Shown here in pieces: positions 40,084-51,093 of a stretch of 64,000 nt of DNA. This DNA comes from Acidobacteriota bacterium (GTDB lineage Bacteria > Acidobacteriota > Blastocatellia > RBC074). The translations under genes were made by a program, and so were the position numbers. Positions within the stretch are counted from its first letter, which is position 1, and each line of letters starts with the position of its first letter. The notes beneath the pieces were generated by a model. That model saw nothing but the letters and a program-made list of their open reading frames with translations, had not been told where the DNA came from and ran no database searches. Location of the stretch: contig JADJLO010000025.1 in the NCBI GenBank assembly GCA_016710075.1, positions 30,621 to 94,620 on the forward strand. The letters run 5' to 3'.

Positions 40084-41540
40084 TGACTGATAAAAACAGG
40101 AATGATGTTCTCAGTACCGCCTTCAGGCGGTCGGAATTGGATATCACGGAACTCCAAACCAGACGCTGGTTTCTTCAGCAATGCGGCATCGGGCTTGGCT
40201 CGATAGCCCTGCAGCAACTGCTGACATCCGATGGGCTGGCTCAAAAAGCAGATGACCCGCTCGCTCCAAAGAAACCACATTTCACGCCAAAGGCAAAAAA
40301 TGTCATTTTTCTATACATGGCGGGAGGTCCGAGCCACCTCGAGCTGTTCGATTACAAGCCCCAGCTTGAGAAGTACGACGGCACGCTGCCTCCGGCCGAT
40401 CTGCTCAAAGGTTACCGCGCAGCCTTCATCAATCCCAATTCAAAACTTCTTGGGCCGAAGTTCAAATTTGCAAAATACGGTCAGTCCGGTGCCGAGATTT
40501 CCGATTTGCTGCCAAATACAGCAAAGATCGTCGACGAGATAGCGATCGTTAAATCGATGGTCACTGACGCTTTCAACCACGCGCCGGGACAATTACTGAT
40601 GAACACGGGTTCGATGATCTTCGGCCGTCCGAGTATGGGAGCGTGGACGGTTTATGGATTGGGCAGCGAATCGAAGGACATGCCTGCATTCGTCGTATTC
40701 AGCACCGGCAGCAAGGGGCCGAGCGGCGGCAACAGCCTTTGGGGAAGCGGTTTCCTGCCGACCGTTTACCAGGGTGTTCAGTTTCGCAACGTCGGCGATC
40801 CGGTGCTCTACCTCTCAAATCCGCGCGGAGTCGATGACAAACTGCAGCGGGATTCACTGGAGGTAATGGGGAAGCTCAACCGAATGAGACTAGATACCGT
40901 CGGCGACCCTGAAATTGCCACGCGAATAAATTCCTTCGAGATGGCATACAGGATGCAATCGAGCGCTCCCGAATTGATGGACATTTCAAAAGAGCCGGGA
41001 CAGATCCTTGAGATGTATGGCGCCGAGCCCGGCAAACCCTCTTTTGCAAATACCGTCCTGATGGCCCGAAGACTGGTCGAGCGTGGCGTCAGATTCGTCC
41101 AGATTTACCACGAAGCCTGGGATCAGCACGGTTCACTGGTTCGCGATCTGACGAAAAACTGCAAGGACACCGATCAGGCGTGCGCCGCGCTGGTCAAGGA
41201 TCTCAAGCAACGAGGAATGCTCAAAGACACGCTGGTTGTCTGGGGCGGTGAGTTCGGCCGGACGCCGATGGTTCAGGGCGGCAGCGACGGTCGCGATCAT
41301 CATCCAAACGCCTTTACGATGTGGATGGCCGGCGGCGGCATCAAACCAGGTATCACTCTCGGCGAAACCGACGATCTCGGCTTCAACGTTGTCAACGACC
41401 GCGTTCACGTTCACGATCTGCACGCGACCATGCTTCACCTGCTCGGCTTCGATCACGAGAAACTCACTTATCGGTTTCAGGGGCGTGATTTCAGATTGAC
41501 CGATGTCCTTGGCATCGTGAACGATAAATTGCTGGCGTAA
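40080..41540 (+). CDS. DUF1501-family protein with Tat-type signal
   Basis: 486 residues. The N-terminus carries T-R-R-W-F-L-Q-Q-C-G-I-G, a twin-arginine export signal. The rest is the DUF1501 fold, related to the alkaline phosphatase/sulfatase superfamily: I-F-L-Y-M-A-G-G-P-S-H-L-E-L-F-D, F-N-H-A-P-G-Q, W-G-G-E-F-G-R-T-P and G-R-D-H-H-P. Possible metal-binding Asp and His are present, but the reaction is unknown. It commonly accompanies DUF1549/DUF1553 genes, as it does here with an amidohydrolase and a repeat element in between. Confidence 0.9.
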   Translation: MMTDKNRNDVLSTAFRRSELDITELQTRRWFLQQCGIGLGSIALQQLLTSDGLAQKADDPLAPKKPHFTPKAKNVIFLYMAGGPSHLELFDYKPQLEKYDGTLPPADLLKGYRAAFINPNSKLLGPKFKFAKYGQSGAEISDLLPNTAKIVDEIAIVKSMVTDAFNHAPGQLLMNTGSMIFGRPSMGAWTVYGLGSESKDMPAFVVFSTGSKGPSGGNSLWGSGFLPTVYQGVQFRNVGDPVLYLSNPRGVDDKLQRDSLEVMGKLNRMRLDTVGDPEIATRINSFEMAYRMQSSAPELMDISKEPGQILEMYGAEPGKPSFANTVLMARRLVERGVRFVQIYHEAWDQHGSLVRDLTKNCKDTDQACAALVKDLKQRGMLKDTLVVWGGEFGRTPMVQGGSDGRDHHPNAFTMWMAGGGIKPGITLGETDDLGFNVVNDRVHVHDLHATMLHLLGFDHEKLTYRFQGRDFRLTDVLGIVNDKLLA

Positions 41541-41573
41541 CCGGAAGAGAAAAGATCACGAGACTTTTACGCA

Positions 41574-42257
41574 ATGAAGATAATTTATACAGTCATTCTT
41601 CTTTGGGGATCAATTTGTTCAGCGCCGGCTTTTCAGGTCGACAAGCCCGTCATAAGTGAAGATCGGATGCTGCTCAAGCTCAACGAGACGGTCTTGCTCG
41701 ATAACGTCAAAGACGGTTATATGTCACTGCTCAATCTGCACTATTGTCCAACCGGCCAATTTTATCTGGCGATCGGCTGCGGCTTTGAATGCAACGACAA
41801 CGCTGGATTCATATTCAAGGCCGACGGGACGGGAAAGAAGAAGATTACTGCGAAGTGGGATTACATTCTTCAGGAGAAGATAGAATGGTCGGATGATTGT
41901 AAGAAGCTGTTCTACTATCGAGTAAACTCCTCTGGCGCAAATCCGCCACGAAAGGCGCCGACTCGTGGCTGGGTTCAATTTGATACAAAAACCGGACGAA
42001 AAGGCCCCGCTTCATCAAGGCGATTGAAGCCAAATGCCATCTATTCAGTATTCAACTCTCCCAAAGGGTTATTGGTTCACGATGCAGCAGGGCGAAGCAG
42101 AAGCACATGGCGCCTGCCCGCTGATGCCAAAGGCATTCGTATCACAGGAAAAGGTCGTCGTGCAGGCAACATAACCTGGGCGCCGATTATCTTCGGCGTT
42201 CAATCCGGATGGGTCAATCAGGACTATCTTTTCGAAGCTCCTCCACCGGTTAAATGA
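41574..42257 (+). CDS. Secreted hypothetical protein with SH3-like tail
   Basis: 227 residues with a signal peptide (1-20). The central part has several Cys (C-P-T-G, C-G-F-E-C-N-D-N) that may form disulfides. The C-terminus (G-V-Q-S-G-W-V-N-Q-D-Y-L-F) looks like the end of a bacterial SH3 domain of the kind that binds cell wall or peptides. I do not recognise a named family. It starts 33 bases after DUF1501 and likely shares its transcript. Confidence 0.5.
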   Translation: MKIIYTVILLWGSICSAPAFQVDKPVISEDRMLLKLNETVLLDNVKDGYMSLLNLHYCPTGQFYLAIGCGFECNDNAGFIFKADGTGKKKITAKWDYILQEKIEWSDDCKKLFYYRVNSSGANPPRKAPTRGWVQFDTKTGRKGPASSRRLKPNAIYSVFNSPKGLLVHDAAGRSRSTWRLPADAKGIRITGKGRRAGNITWAPIIFGVQSGWVNQDYLFEAPPPVK

Positions 42258-42269
42258 GCAGCCGGTGGA

Positions 42270-43064
42270 TCATTTACGCTTCAACCGCTTCTCGACATAA
42301 TCCTTGCGCGCTTGCGCACTCTCCGCGGAACCGAAGGCGCCAAGCAGCACGTCACCATCAGCATACGCTGAAGGGCCGGCCATTGCGCGAGAAACTGCAT
42401 TGACGTGCTCTTTTGTGATGGCAACTGGAACCGCCGGCATGGATGCAGTCAACTCTGCGAGTTCATCGGTTTCACGCTGTAAATCTTCATAAGCCACAAC
42501 CCTGTTGATCATTCCCATCGCCTTGGCTTCCTGGGGGCTAAACCGGCGGCAGGTGATCACCAACTCCTTGGTCATGGCGGGCCCTATTTCACGCACCAGC
42601 CGGGGAATGCCTCCCCAGGCCAGCGGGATTCCAAGCTCGACCTCAGGAATAGAAAAGATGGTATTTTCAGCGGCGACTCGTAAATCGCATGCCACCATCA
42701 GCAACAGTCCGCCGCCGACAACGAAGCCATGCACACTTGAGATGGTCAAAGCCTGCATCTTCTCAACAGCTTCGATCATTCTCGAACCTGATTGCGCCGC
42801 GGCTCGTCGATCCATCCAGGATGTTTGAGGATCGCTCGTTGCGGCCTTTCTCCCGGTATCCTTGAGATCCGCACCTGCACAGAACGCGCGCCCAGCTCCA
42901 CTGATGATAACGACCCGGACATCAGGCTGCTCATCGAACCAGTGGGCGGCTTCAGTCAATTCATGCATCATCTTTGAACTCAGGGCATTGAGACTGTCGG
43001 GGCGGTTGAGCGTCAAACGCCCAATCGCACCATCGACTTCTACTTTGATCGTTTCGAATTTCAT
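42270..43064 (-). CDS. Enoyl-CoA hydratase/isomerase (crotonase family)
   Basis: 264 residues with crotonase motifs: L-N-R-P-D-S-L-N-A-L, S-G-A-G-R-A-F-C-A-G-A-D-L (oxyanion-hole segment), G-F-V-V-G-G-G-L-L-L and P-E-V-E-L-G-I-P with a catalytic-type Glu. It probably hydrates 2-enoyl-CoA in fatty-acid or amino-acid breakdown; other crotonase reactions are possible. It lies 16 bases downstream of the kinase gene stop on the same strand, which need not be meaningful. Confidence 0.9.
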   Translation of the reverse strand: MKFETIKVEVDGAIGRLTLNRPDSLNALSSKMMHELTEAAHWFDEQPDVRVVIISGAGRAFCAGADLKDTGRKAATSDPQTSWMDRRAAAQSGSRMIEAVEKMQALTISSVHGFVVGGGLLLMVACDLRVAAENTIFSIPEVELGIPLAWGGIPRLVREIGPAMTKELVITCRRFSPQEAKAMGMINRVVAYEDLQRETDELAELTASMPAVPVAITKEHVNAVSRAMAGPSAYADGDVLLGAFGSAESAQARKDYVEKRLKRK

Positions 43065-43080
43065 ATTTATAACCTTTAAG

Positions 43081-45380
43081 CTAAGTCAGGTTGATGCGAC
43101 GCAACAGGCCGGCAAGCCGGGGATCGGAGTTGAGTCCGGGAATTAGCAATGAAATGGATTCAAGATGTCGCAGAGTGAATTCCCGCATCTCATATGCCTC
43201 ATTGAGCAATTCAAATGCGCGATCCAAATCGCCAAGACCTGCGTATACCAGCGCGAATTCCATCTTCCCTCGGTATTTTTGCGTCGCCTGCGCTTCAAAC
43301 TGCTCAAGCACCTGCTGCGCTTTGGTCCTGTCTCCTGATATACCATAGAGACATCCGAGCTGGGAGAGAACAAGCTGGTCTCCACCCAGCGATATCGCTT
43401 TCTCATATTCGCCGATGGCCTGCTCATATCTTCCCCTGGCCCATGCCTCGATTCCGATAAGCCAGTATCCGCCAAAAAACCTCGGTTCGAGTTCAATCAG
43501 TCTTTTACCCTGCTCGATGATCTGGTCGTACAAACCCATCCAATAGTAGATGAATCCTATGTACAGGTTGTTTAACAGCGAGAGCGGGTCCAGTTCAATA
43601 GCCAGTTTCACTTCTCTTTGAGCCTCCTCAATCCGGCCCATTGCGGCCAACAACCCGCCATACTGCAGGTGTGAATCGGCGAAGTTCGGGTTCAGATCAA
43701 TCGCTCTTTTTATTTCTTGTTCAGCGCCGATCCTGTCCCACTCGTACATGGCTTTGAGCAAACCAAGAGCAAGATGGCTCTCCGGCAGGGTGTCGTCTAT
43801 CGCCAGCGCTTTGGCCGACTCCTCAAGTGCTTTCGGTACGCTGTAATTCGGGGAGACATACCCGGATATCCAGAGAAAAATGTATACATTGACGAGTCCG
43901 GCATGGGCCGGAGCATAGTCAGGGTCTTTTTCTATCGCCTGCTCAAAAAAGCTGATGGCATTGCGAAACCCTTCCCCTGTCGATTTGCTGTAATGATACC
44001 GCCCCTTGAGATAAAGCTGATAGACTTCGGTGTTATCAGTGTAGCGCTTCAAAACTGCGGCCTTTTCATCACCGATCAGTTTTACTTTGAGCGCCGCAAC
44101 TATCGCCAGGGTAATTTCATCCTGAATATCGAAGATATCTTTCAACTCACGATCATACCGTTCAGACCAGAGATGATATCCATCTGCAACGTTGACAAGC
44201 TGTGCGGTTATCCGCAACCGATTGCCTGCCTTGCGAACGCTGCCTTCAAGTACCGAGCTAACGCCTAAACGTTGCCCGATATCGCGGATATCAGTCTCTT
44301 TTCCCTTGAATGAAAAAGCCGAAGTACGGGCGGCCACACGCAGGGCTTCGATCTTTGAAAGCCCATTGAGCAGCTCTTCGGCCAGCCCATCGCAGAAATA
44401 TTCGTTATCGGCATCAGCGCTCATATTGACGAAGGGCAGGACGGCAATTGAAAGCGGAGCTTTTTGCGGCAAAGATCGAGTGATGATCTGTGTTTCCGGC
44501 GTTTTCAGATCGGTCAACAGCTCGCGGGCAGACTGGCAGCGTCGCTCGCGGTCTTTTATCAGGCAGTTGGCCACGATTTGCTCAATTTGCGGAGAGAGTT
44601 CCGAGGTATATCGTGAGAGAGGCGCGGGATCAGCGTTCAATAGCGAAACCAGAATATCGCTAATCGTAGGTCCGTTAAACGGGAGCTTGCCTGAAAGCAT
44701 CTCATACAGGACGATGCCAAAGCTGAAGATATCACTGCGAGCATCCACATCCAGACCTCGAGCCTGCTCGGGCGACATATACTGCGGTGTTCCCAGCACC
44801 ATCCCCGGATCAGTTAAAGATGCGGAATTAGGAGTATTTTGGGGGTTTTGTAGCAGTGTCTCTCTCTCTTCATTTTCTGCTTCCTCTCCCGCACTCCTCA
44901 TTTTCATGGGTTTTGCAAGGCCGAAATCGAGTACCTTGACCAGGCTGTCGCGTCGCACCATGACGTTGTCAGGCTTGATATCACGGTGCACAATACCCGC
45001 TTATGAGCAGTAGCAAGTGCGGAGGCCATTTGAATGGCTATTTCAATTGCCTCGTAAACTGAAAGCTTCCCATGCCTCATTTTCCTTCGAATCGTCTCGC
45101 CATCAATCAGTTCAGTAGCAATATAGTGAACTTCATTGACCTCTCCGATCTCGTAAATCGTGATGATATTGGGATGATTCAGCGCCGACGCGGCTTTCGC
45201 CTCCTGCTCGAAGCGACGAAGTCTATCTGTATCCTGCGCAAATGTTGCGGGTAGAATTTTGATGGCTAATTCGCGATTCAAACTTGTATCACGAGCCCGC
45301 CAGACTTCTCCCATCCCGCCTGCGCCGAGTGGACCGAGTATCTCGTATTGACCAAATTTCGTTCCATTCTCAAATTGCAT
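43081..45380 (-). CDS. Ser/Thr protein kinase fused to TolB-like and TPR modules, frameshifted
   Basis: The start M-Q-F-E-N-G-T-K-F at 45380 fits the kinase better than the in-frame Met at 45422. The kinase has Gly loop L-G-A-G-G-M-G-E-V-W, Lys in A-I-K-I-L, HRDIKPDN and D-F-G-L-A-K. The frame breaks near 45003: A-T-A-H-K is followed by nonsense, while G-I-V-H-R-D-I-K-P runs in the next frame, fitting a lost A. After the kinase come V-L-P-F-V-N-M-S-A-D-A-D-N-E-Y-F and a TolB/adenylate-cyclase-type segment, then about eight TPR-like repeats. No membrane helix is seen between kinase and sensor parts, so the protein looks soluble. This fusion is common in acidobacteria. Confidence 0.88.
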
Positions 45381-45446
45381 ATGCGTTTTACCCGAAGAGA
45401 CTGAAGAAGCAAGGTGGCGCAAGCTGTTTGGCCTGTGACCGATTAC

Positions 45447-46499
45447 TTACCGAACCGGGATACCTATGTTTGCAATGGTTCCGTCTTTTGTCATCGAGGG
45501 CACCGCGCAAATGTAGAGGACGACGCCGGCAACCGGTGAGCGTGCTTCAAAAATCAGCTTCCCCAGATAATCGGTGACATAACCTATCTTCATTCCCTGC
45601 TCTACGTAAGTTCCACGCCGGACGAGTGGATAAAAGATACCTGTCTGTTCGCTCGTGACGGTTACCAACTTTTCGATCCAGACCGGGTGTTCGATCGCTC
45701 TGGAGGGACCGGGCAACATCTTCAAGTAGCGCATCACATTCAAACAGCCATCTGCGAGGGCGTCAACATCTTCGGCTTCAACCGTCCCGGCGTGACCTGC
45801 CTCGACGGTGATTGATGGCTTGCCGCGCGTTGTTGCTGTGTTTTCAAGATAGCGCGAAGCCATAGGATCTTTCGGCCGGTCGGCTGAAATGATGATGTGA
45901 TCGAGGCCGAACGCCAGCACCATTTCGCGCGAAATCCGATCCTGTTTTTCGCTGCCTGTCTTCGTCCAGTAACTGTATGGCCGGAGACTCTCGTCCAGAT
46001 CGCCACCATGCAAGTCAATCAGATGGTCGCATTGTTCCACTACCTGCTTTGTGATCAGGAATGACGCGCGGTCAGTTTGAGTGCCGTCCATCTTTCCCGG
46101 ATACATGCGATTCATGCTCTTCCCATCCACAGGATTGACGTGAGGCATTTTTTGCTCGAATGAAGGAAGATTTACCAGAGGTACGACAATCACTGTGCCT
46201 GACAGTTCCGCCGGGTTGATCAACCCGATGAGACGTTCCAGTGCAATGATCGAGGCATATTCGGTTCCGTGGGCGCCTGAGACCAGCGCGAGCACAGGCC
46301 CTGGCCTTGCGCCGTGAAAGACTGCCACAGGGATGCTCGTCGCGGCGTCACTTCCGGCCGGAACCATAATCATGCCGGTTGCCTTCTGACCGCGAGTTGC
46401 AGTGGCGGTACCGACGGTAAAGGTTGCCCGGTCTTGAGCAGCAACCAGGCCGGCGAAAATAAAGGTAATCAAAGCGGCAGCAGTTATTACTCGCAGCAT
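45447..46499 (-). CDS. Secreted succinylglutamate desuccinylase/aspartoacylase-like (M14-like) protein
   Basis: About 350 residues from Met 46499 (in-frame Met at 46532 is alternative; the hydrophobic signal starts right after the later Met). Zinc ligands are G-A-H-G-T-E (HxxE) and D-L-H-G-G; L-V-N-L-P-S-F and M-N-R-M-Y-P-G further match the family. These enzymes cleave N-acyl amino acids or related amides with zinc. An exported version has an unknown substrate. It is intact and near the sugar isomerase-like gene. Confidence 0.85.
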   Translation of the reverse strand: MLRVITAAALITFIFAGLVAAQDRATFTVGTATATRGQKATGMIMVPAGSDAATSIPVAVFHGARPGPVLALVSGAHGTEYASIIALERLIGLINPAELSGTVIVVPLVNLPSFEQKMPHVNPVDGKSMNRMYPGKMDGTQTDRASFLITKQVVEQCDHLIDLHGGDLDESLRPYSYWTKTGSEKQDRISREMVLAFGLDHIIISADRPKDPMASRYLENTATTRGKPSITVEAGHAGTVEAEDVDALADGCLNVMRYLKMLPGPSRAIEHPVWIEKLVTVTSEQTGIFYPLVRRGTYVEQGMKIGYVTDYLGKLIFEARSPVAGVVLYICAVPSMTKDGTIANIGIPVR

Positions 46500-46632
46500 A
46501 CATACATTCCTTTGCTTCGTTGGCATACCCACATGGTAAGCGCCGGGTCGTGCAGGGTCAGGATTTCAATCCATTTGCAGCAAGCGGCAGTGAAAGCAGC
46601 CTCTCACCTGTTGCAGTACACAAAATTGTTAA

Positions 46633-47505
46633 CTAAAACTTCAGTTTTTCAAGATAATTCAGGCTTTCTCGGATTCCCTGCCAGACGGTTGGAGTTTCAT
46701 TTTCGATGATGTACCACTTGACGCCATCTTTCCGGGCAGCTTTCAAAACCGCAGGCCAGTCGATCTGACCCTGTCCGATCGGCCTTTCGTCTTTATCCTT
46801 GTATGCGCCGGAGTTGTCACCCGCGAAATCCTTACTAATGTCTTTAAGGTGTAGCGAGAGGAACCGGCCCGGGTACTGCTGCATCAGCTTCAGCAGGTTT
46901 TGACCCGGAAAAACAGCATGATAAGTGTCGAGTTGAATCCAGACGAACCGGGGATCGGTTTTCGTCATGAGCAGATCGAACAGAGTCCCGCTGCCGCCTT
47001 CATTCGGAACGAATTCATAACCGTGGAGATGGTAGAAGAACCTGAGGCCGTTTGCTGCAAGCTTCTCGCCGGCCGCATTGAATACTTTTATGGCATCAAG
47101 ACAATCGTCTTTCCTGAAAGGCGATTTGATCCACGGGACGCCTACATCCTGAACACCAAGAATTTTCGCGTCTCGAATCACGCTGTCAATCTTGTTCCGG
47201 GCGACTTCGTATTCGATATGCATGCTGACTGCCTTGAGCCCTGCTTTGTCGAGTTCCGCGCGAAACTGCCCGGCAGTAAGTCCGTAGTACCCTGCGAGCT
47301 CTACATTGACGAACCCCAGATCGCGAACTCTTTTGAGAGTTCCGGGGACATCCTTTTTGAAGTCATTGCGGAAGCTCCAAAGCTGCACAGCCAGTGTTTT
47401 ATTGAATGACAACATCTGATCACTGTTCCCGGCCGATTGGGCGAGAACGTGATTAAAGGAGATCAACAGGATAACCAACAGGAATCGGGCTCGTATTCTC
47501 TTCAT
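46633..47505 (-). CDS. Secreted sugar phosphate isomerase/epimerase-like TIM-barrel protein
   Basis: 290 residues with a signal peptide (1-22). The AP_endonuc_2/xylose isomerase-like barrel shows M-H-I-E-Y-E, H-L-H-G-Y-E-F, I-Q-L-D-T-Y-H-A, L-H-L-K-D and I-I-E-N-E, metal-binding residues typical of the family. Its substrate is unknown; relatives act on sugars or inositol. It is separated from the amidase gene stop by about 75 bases. Confidence 0.85.
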   Translation of the reverse strand: MKRIRARFLLVILLISFNHVLAQSAGNSDQMLSFNKTLAVQLWSFRNDFKKDVPGTLKRVRDLGFVNVELAGYYGLTAGQFRAELDKAGLKAVSMHIEYEVARNKIDSVIRDAKILGVQDVGVPWIKSPFRKDDCLDAIKVFNAAGEKLAANGLRFFYHLHGYEFVPNEGGSGTLFDLLMTKTDPRFVWIQLDTYHAVFPGQNLLKLMQQYPGRFLSLHLKDISKDFAGDNSGAYKDKDERPIGQGQIDWPAVLKAARKDGVKWYIIENETPTVWQGIRESLNYLEKLKF

Positions 47506-47580
47506 TGTGATTCACCGCTGCACGATAGTGCAAAATATTGAGCTATTATTTTCAGATCACAGCTTCGGCAAAGACCCTGG

Positions 47581-49136
47581 CTACTTTCCGGCAAAAATTT
47601 CCGGGCGCCGTTTGGCCCATGGGCGGGCAGCTTCGAGTTCGTATGCAAGCTGGAGCAGCGTCCCCTCGCCGCCGCGCCAGGCTGCAAACTGGCTGCCAAT
47701 GGGCAGGTTCTCTTTCGTCCAGTAGAGCGGCACGGACATTGCCGGAGTCCCGCAGGCATTGTGCAGCGGGGTGTAGGCGACGTCGCTCATGACTCGGGCC
47801 ATAATCTCATCGAAGTTGCCGCGCGGATCGTGATAACCAAGCTTGAATGGAGGGATTCTCAACACGGGAGACAAGATCACATCGTAGGTTTTGAATAACT
47901 CATGCATTCCGGCGGCAGCGGAAGCAAAAGCTTTTGTAGCGTTTCCAACCGCCTTGAACAATCCGATTTTTCGTCCGAGTTCCATCAGGCCGATTGTCCA
48001 GGGTTCGAGTACGTCTTCTCGTTTAGTCCCTTTGCCGAGCAGTTGATCGATTTCCGCATCGAGGCCGACAGCACCGGCCGACCAGTAGCCGAGAAAAGCC
48101 TCGGTCAGTTCCGCGCCATTAATCGGCAGTTTCACTTCATCCACATTGTGTTTGAGCGATTCACACAGTTTTGCCGTTGACCGGATCGCTTTTTCAACTT
48201 CAGAATCCGCCGGCTTGCCATTAACTCCTTCCAGAACCAGGGCGATCTTCAAACGCCTGTTTGAGGAAGATGAAACAAATCCGACAGGGGGAAGCTGGCC
48301 GTTAGTCTTGTTTTCAACAATAGACAAATAGAGAGCCGTATCACGCACTGAGCGGCTAACGCACAGGTCTGAATTGATTCCGGCTACATCCTGAGCAAGG
48401 CCTCCAGTTGTAAATGGAATCAATTCGCGTTTGCGTGTCGGTTTCAATCCGAAGACCCCGCACTGAGAAGCCGGGATGCGAATCGAACCACCTCCATCAT
48501 TGGCGTGTGCAAGCGGTACGATGCCCGAAGCGACAGAGGCAGCCGATCCTCCGCTTGAACCGCCGGTCGTGTATTCAGGATTCCAGGGACTGTGAGCGGC
48601 GCCGCGCAGAGTCGGCTCGGTTGTGTCAATCAATCCCATCTCCGGCGCATTGGTGATGCCGACGACTATCATCCCTGCTTTTTCCAGGGCTGTAGTGAAT
48701 GGAGAATTGGCTTTGTGCAATCGGCCATTTTTGGCAATGGCTTTTGCATACAGGCGCGACCCAAAATCTATATCCGCGTCTTTGTACTCAACAATATTTT
48801 TGAGGAGGATCGGCACACCGGCAAGCGGGCCATTTCCAAGATCGGTCTTTGCCCGCGCTCTCGCTTTCTCTACATCGAAAAGACTGGTCAATACGATATT
48901 GAGCTTCGGATTGACCTTTTCGATGCGTTTGAGCGTATCCTCGACCAGTTCGAGCGGGGTGATCTGCTTCTTCCTGATCAATTCTCCCAGAGCGATGGCG
49001 TCGTAGCCGGCCAGTTCCGAAGTTCGAAGTTTTGTGTCAGCGCAAAAGACGGGAGAATTTTAAGCAGACTGTCTCCCGCAACGGCGAGGGTAAAAGTTGT
49101 CGACAGCTTGATGAAATCCCTGCGTGAAGAGCTCAT
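47581..49136 (-). CDS. Tat-exported amidase (amidase signature family), frameshifted
   Basis: About 515 residues. The ATG at 49136 has GGAG nearby and gives S-S-S-R-R-D-F-I-K, a twin-arginine signal, followed by A-G-D-S-L-L. The frame breaks near 49015, just after T-Q-N-F-E-L; E-L-A-G-Y-D-A-I-A-L-G-E-L-I continues in the next frame. The amidase catalytic triad is visible: Lys in I-L-L-K-N-I, Ser in G-G-S-S-G-G-S-A-A-S. The family hydrolyses amides such as peptides or nitrile-derived compounds; the substrate is unknown. Apart from the break the domain is complete. Confidence 0.87.
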
Positions 49137-49164
49137 GTTTTCTCCAATGTTTATAGTGTCTGTT

Positions 49165-51065
49165 TTATTGTTTACTTGCTGACTCAAAGCTTTTCTCGGA
49201 AAGCCAGGAGGTGAAGATCTTCTTCTCCAGCTCATCTGCGCCGGTTTTCTCTTTGACGACATAACTGACAGGTTCACGGGAACCGACAGCAACATTGACC
49301 GTCATCAATCGATCTCCACGCAAAAGTGCGAAGTTGAGAGTAGAGCCGATTTTCTTCTCGGAGAAACGCTGGGCAAAAGACGCTGCATCGATCCGATCGC
49401 CGTCCATGGCAACGAGGATATCTCCCACATCGAAACCTGCTGCGGCCGCAGGTGAATCGGGCGCAACGCTTGTAATTCCCAGTTGGCCCGGCGGAAGTAT
49501 CGTCGTGCTCATCCCGAAAAACGGAGACGGAGTCTGAATCGATGTCCCGGTGGTAATGCCGATGTAGGCCGCGGCCGGACCTTTCTTCTCTTCAAGCATG
49601 AGGCCGGCGTGAGCCAGAAAATCGTTCCATGGAATCTCTTCGACTCCCGATACATATTTGCTGAAGAAATCCCCGAAGTCTGACTTCTGCGGAGCCACTT
49701 CCTGGACGATCAACTCGACGGCATTTCGGAAACCTCGCACTTCTTCAAATCCCGGCTTCGGAGGCCATGATTTTTCTGAAGATAGTTGAAGACCTCATTG
49801 AGCGTACGCTGATTTCCTGTGCGATATCTGATTTCAAGATCGAGCATAATTCCAATCAGCTCGCCCTTGTTGTAATAATCGATGGAATTGTTTGCCGCAT
49901 TATCACTGCGATTCCATGTGTTCCAGCTCGACAACTCAACACTCATTATCTTCCGGCCGGGAGCCGCCTGCAGGATGGAGATCTGATTGGCTACGTTTTC
50001 GAAGTAGTCCTTTCGCGACCACAAACCGCTTCTCTTCAACCCGATGGCCGCCCAGTAACTGGTCATCCCTTCGGAGACGTACAGGTTTCGAGTATTCTGT
50101 TCGTGCGAGTAATCGAAGGGCCCGAGTATTGCCGGCCTGATACGCTTTACGTTCCACAAGTGAAAGAACTCGTGAGCGCCTACGAAGAGAAATTGCTTGT
50201 AGATCTGCCAGGATGAATGCGCCGTCCACGCCGGGAAGGTGATATCGGTTGAATTCAAATGCTCCAGTCCGCCTGACCCCGAACCGGCCCGCGCCCTCAA
50301 AAAGAAAACGTACTTTTTGTAAGGCGCCCCTCCCATCATATCGACAAGGTAACTGACGTATACTTTTGTGTCGTTTGTGATCTTCGCCTTGTCGTAATTT
50401 CCCTTGCCAAGAAAGACGATGAAATACGGGACACCCTGGTATTCAAATTGCGTCTGCTCCCAATCAGGCCCAAGAACGATTGAAGAATCAATGAATGTGT
50501 CAAAGTCCTCTGCAACAAAACTGTTCGGCTCGCTTCCCTGCTCCATCCCTGTCTGAGCCCGCCAGCTCGACGGAGCTTCGAGCTTCACTTTGATTGGGCC
50601 TCCAAGGGGATAGGGCTTTCTGCCAACGACATACATAAACACGCTCGGCCCGCGCAGGTAGCACATCTGGTCGGTGTAATCCCGCAGATAAAGCTTGTAA
50701 CGCGCCGTGATCATCCGGCCCTGCTGTCTATTAATCCGCCAGGTTTGTTTGTCGACCTTCTCGAATTTGAGTGTCGCGCCAAGGTCGTCAGAAGCCGAGA
50801 ATTCCTGCACATTGCGCCAGGCGTTGTGAATATTGTAAGCGCCTGGAGACCATGAGGGCATTGCCACGTCAACTGAAGACGCTTCACCGCTGTTCACCGT
50901 GAGCGAAATATGAACCATGTGCGATGTTGGCTGTTTATCCAGAGTCACCGTATAGCTGACAGGCCCGGTTTGAGAAGATGCCGAGGTCGTAAGCAGAAAC
51001 AAAAGCAAAAGCAGTGGGGCAAGATAATTGATGTTCGATAGAATTCGAATTCCGGTTTTTTTCAT
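49165..51065 (-). CDS. Secreted M61 glycyl aminopeptidase-like with PDZ domain, frameshifted
   Basis: About 630 residues joined. Signal peptide, N-terminal beta domain, then gluzincin motif H-E-F-F-H-L-W-N-V-K-R-I-R-P, with the third Glu in Y-V-S-E-G-M-T-S-Y. The C-terminal part is a PDZ domain (V-A-P-D-S-P-A-A-A-A-G-F-D-V-G-D-I). The frame breaks near 49747: a lost T turns L-P-K-P-G-F-E-E-V into L-R-S-R-D, after which the second frame runs to 49165. Similar exported M61 proteins cleave Gly- or Ala-led peptides. Overlapping frame ends confirm a single gene. Confidence 0.87.
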
Positions 51066-51093
51066 CTGAGCCTCCTGACTATATGAATTCCGG

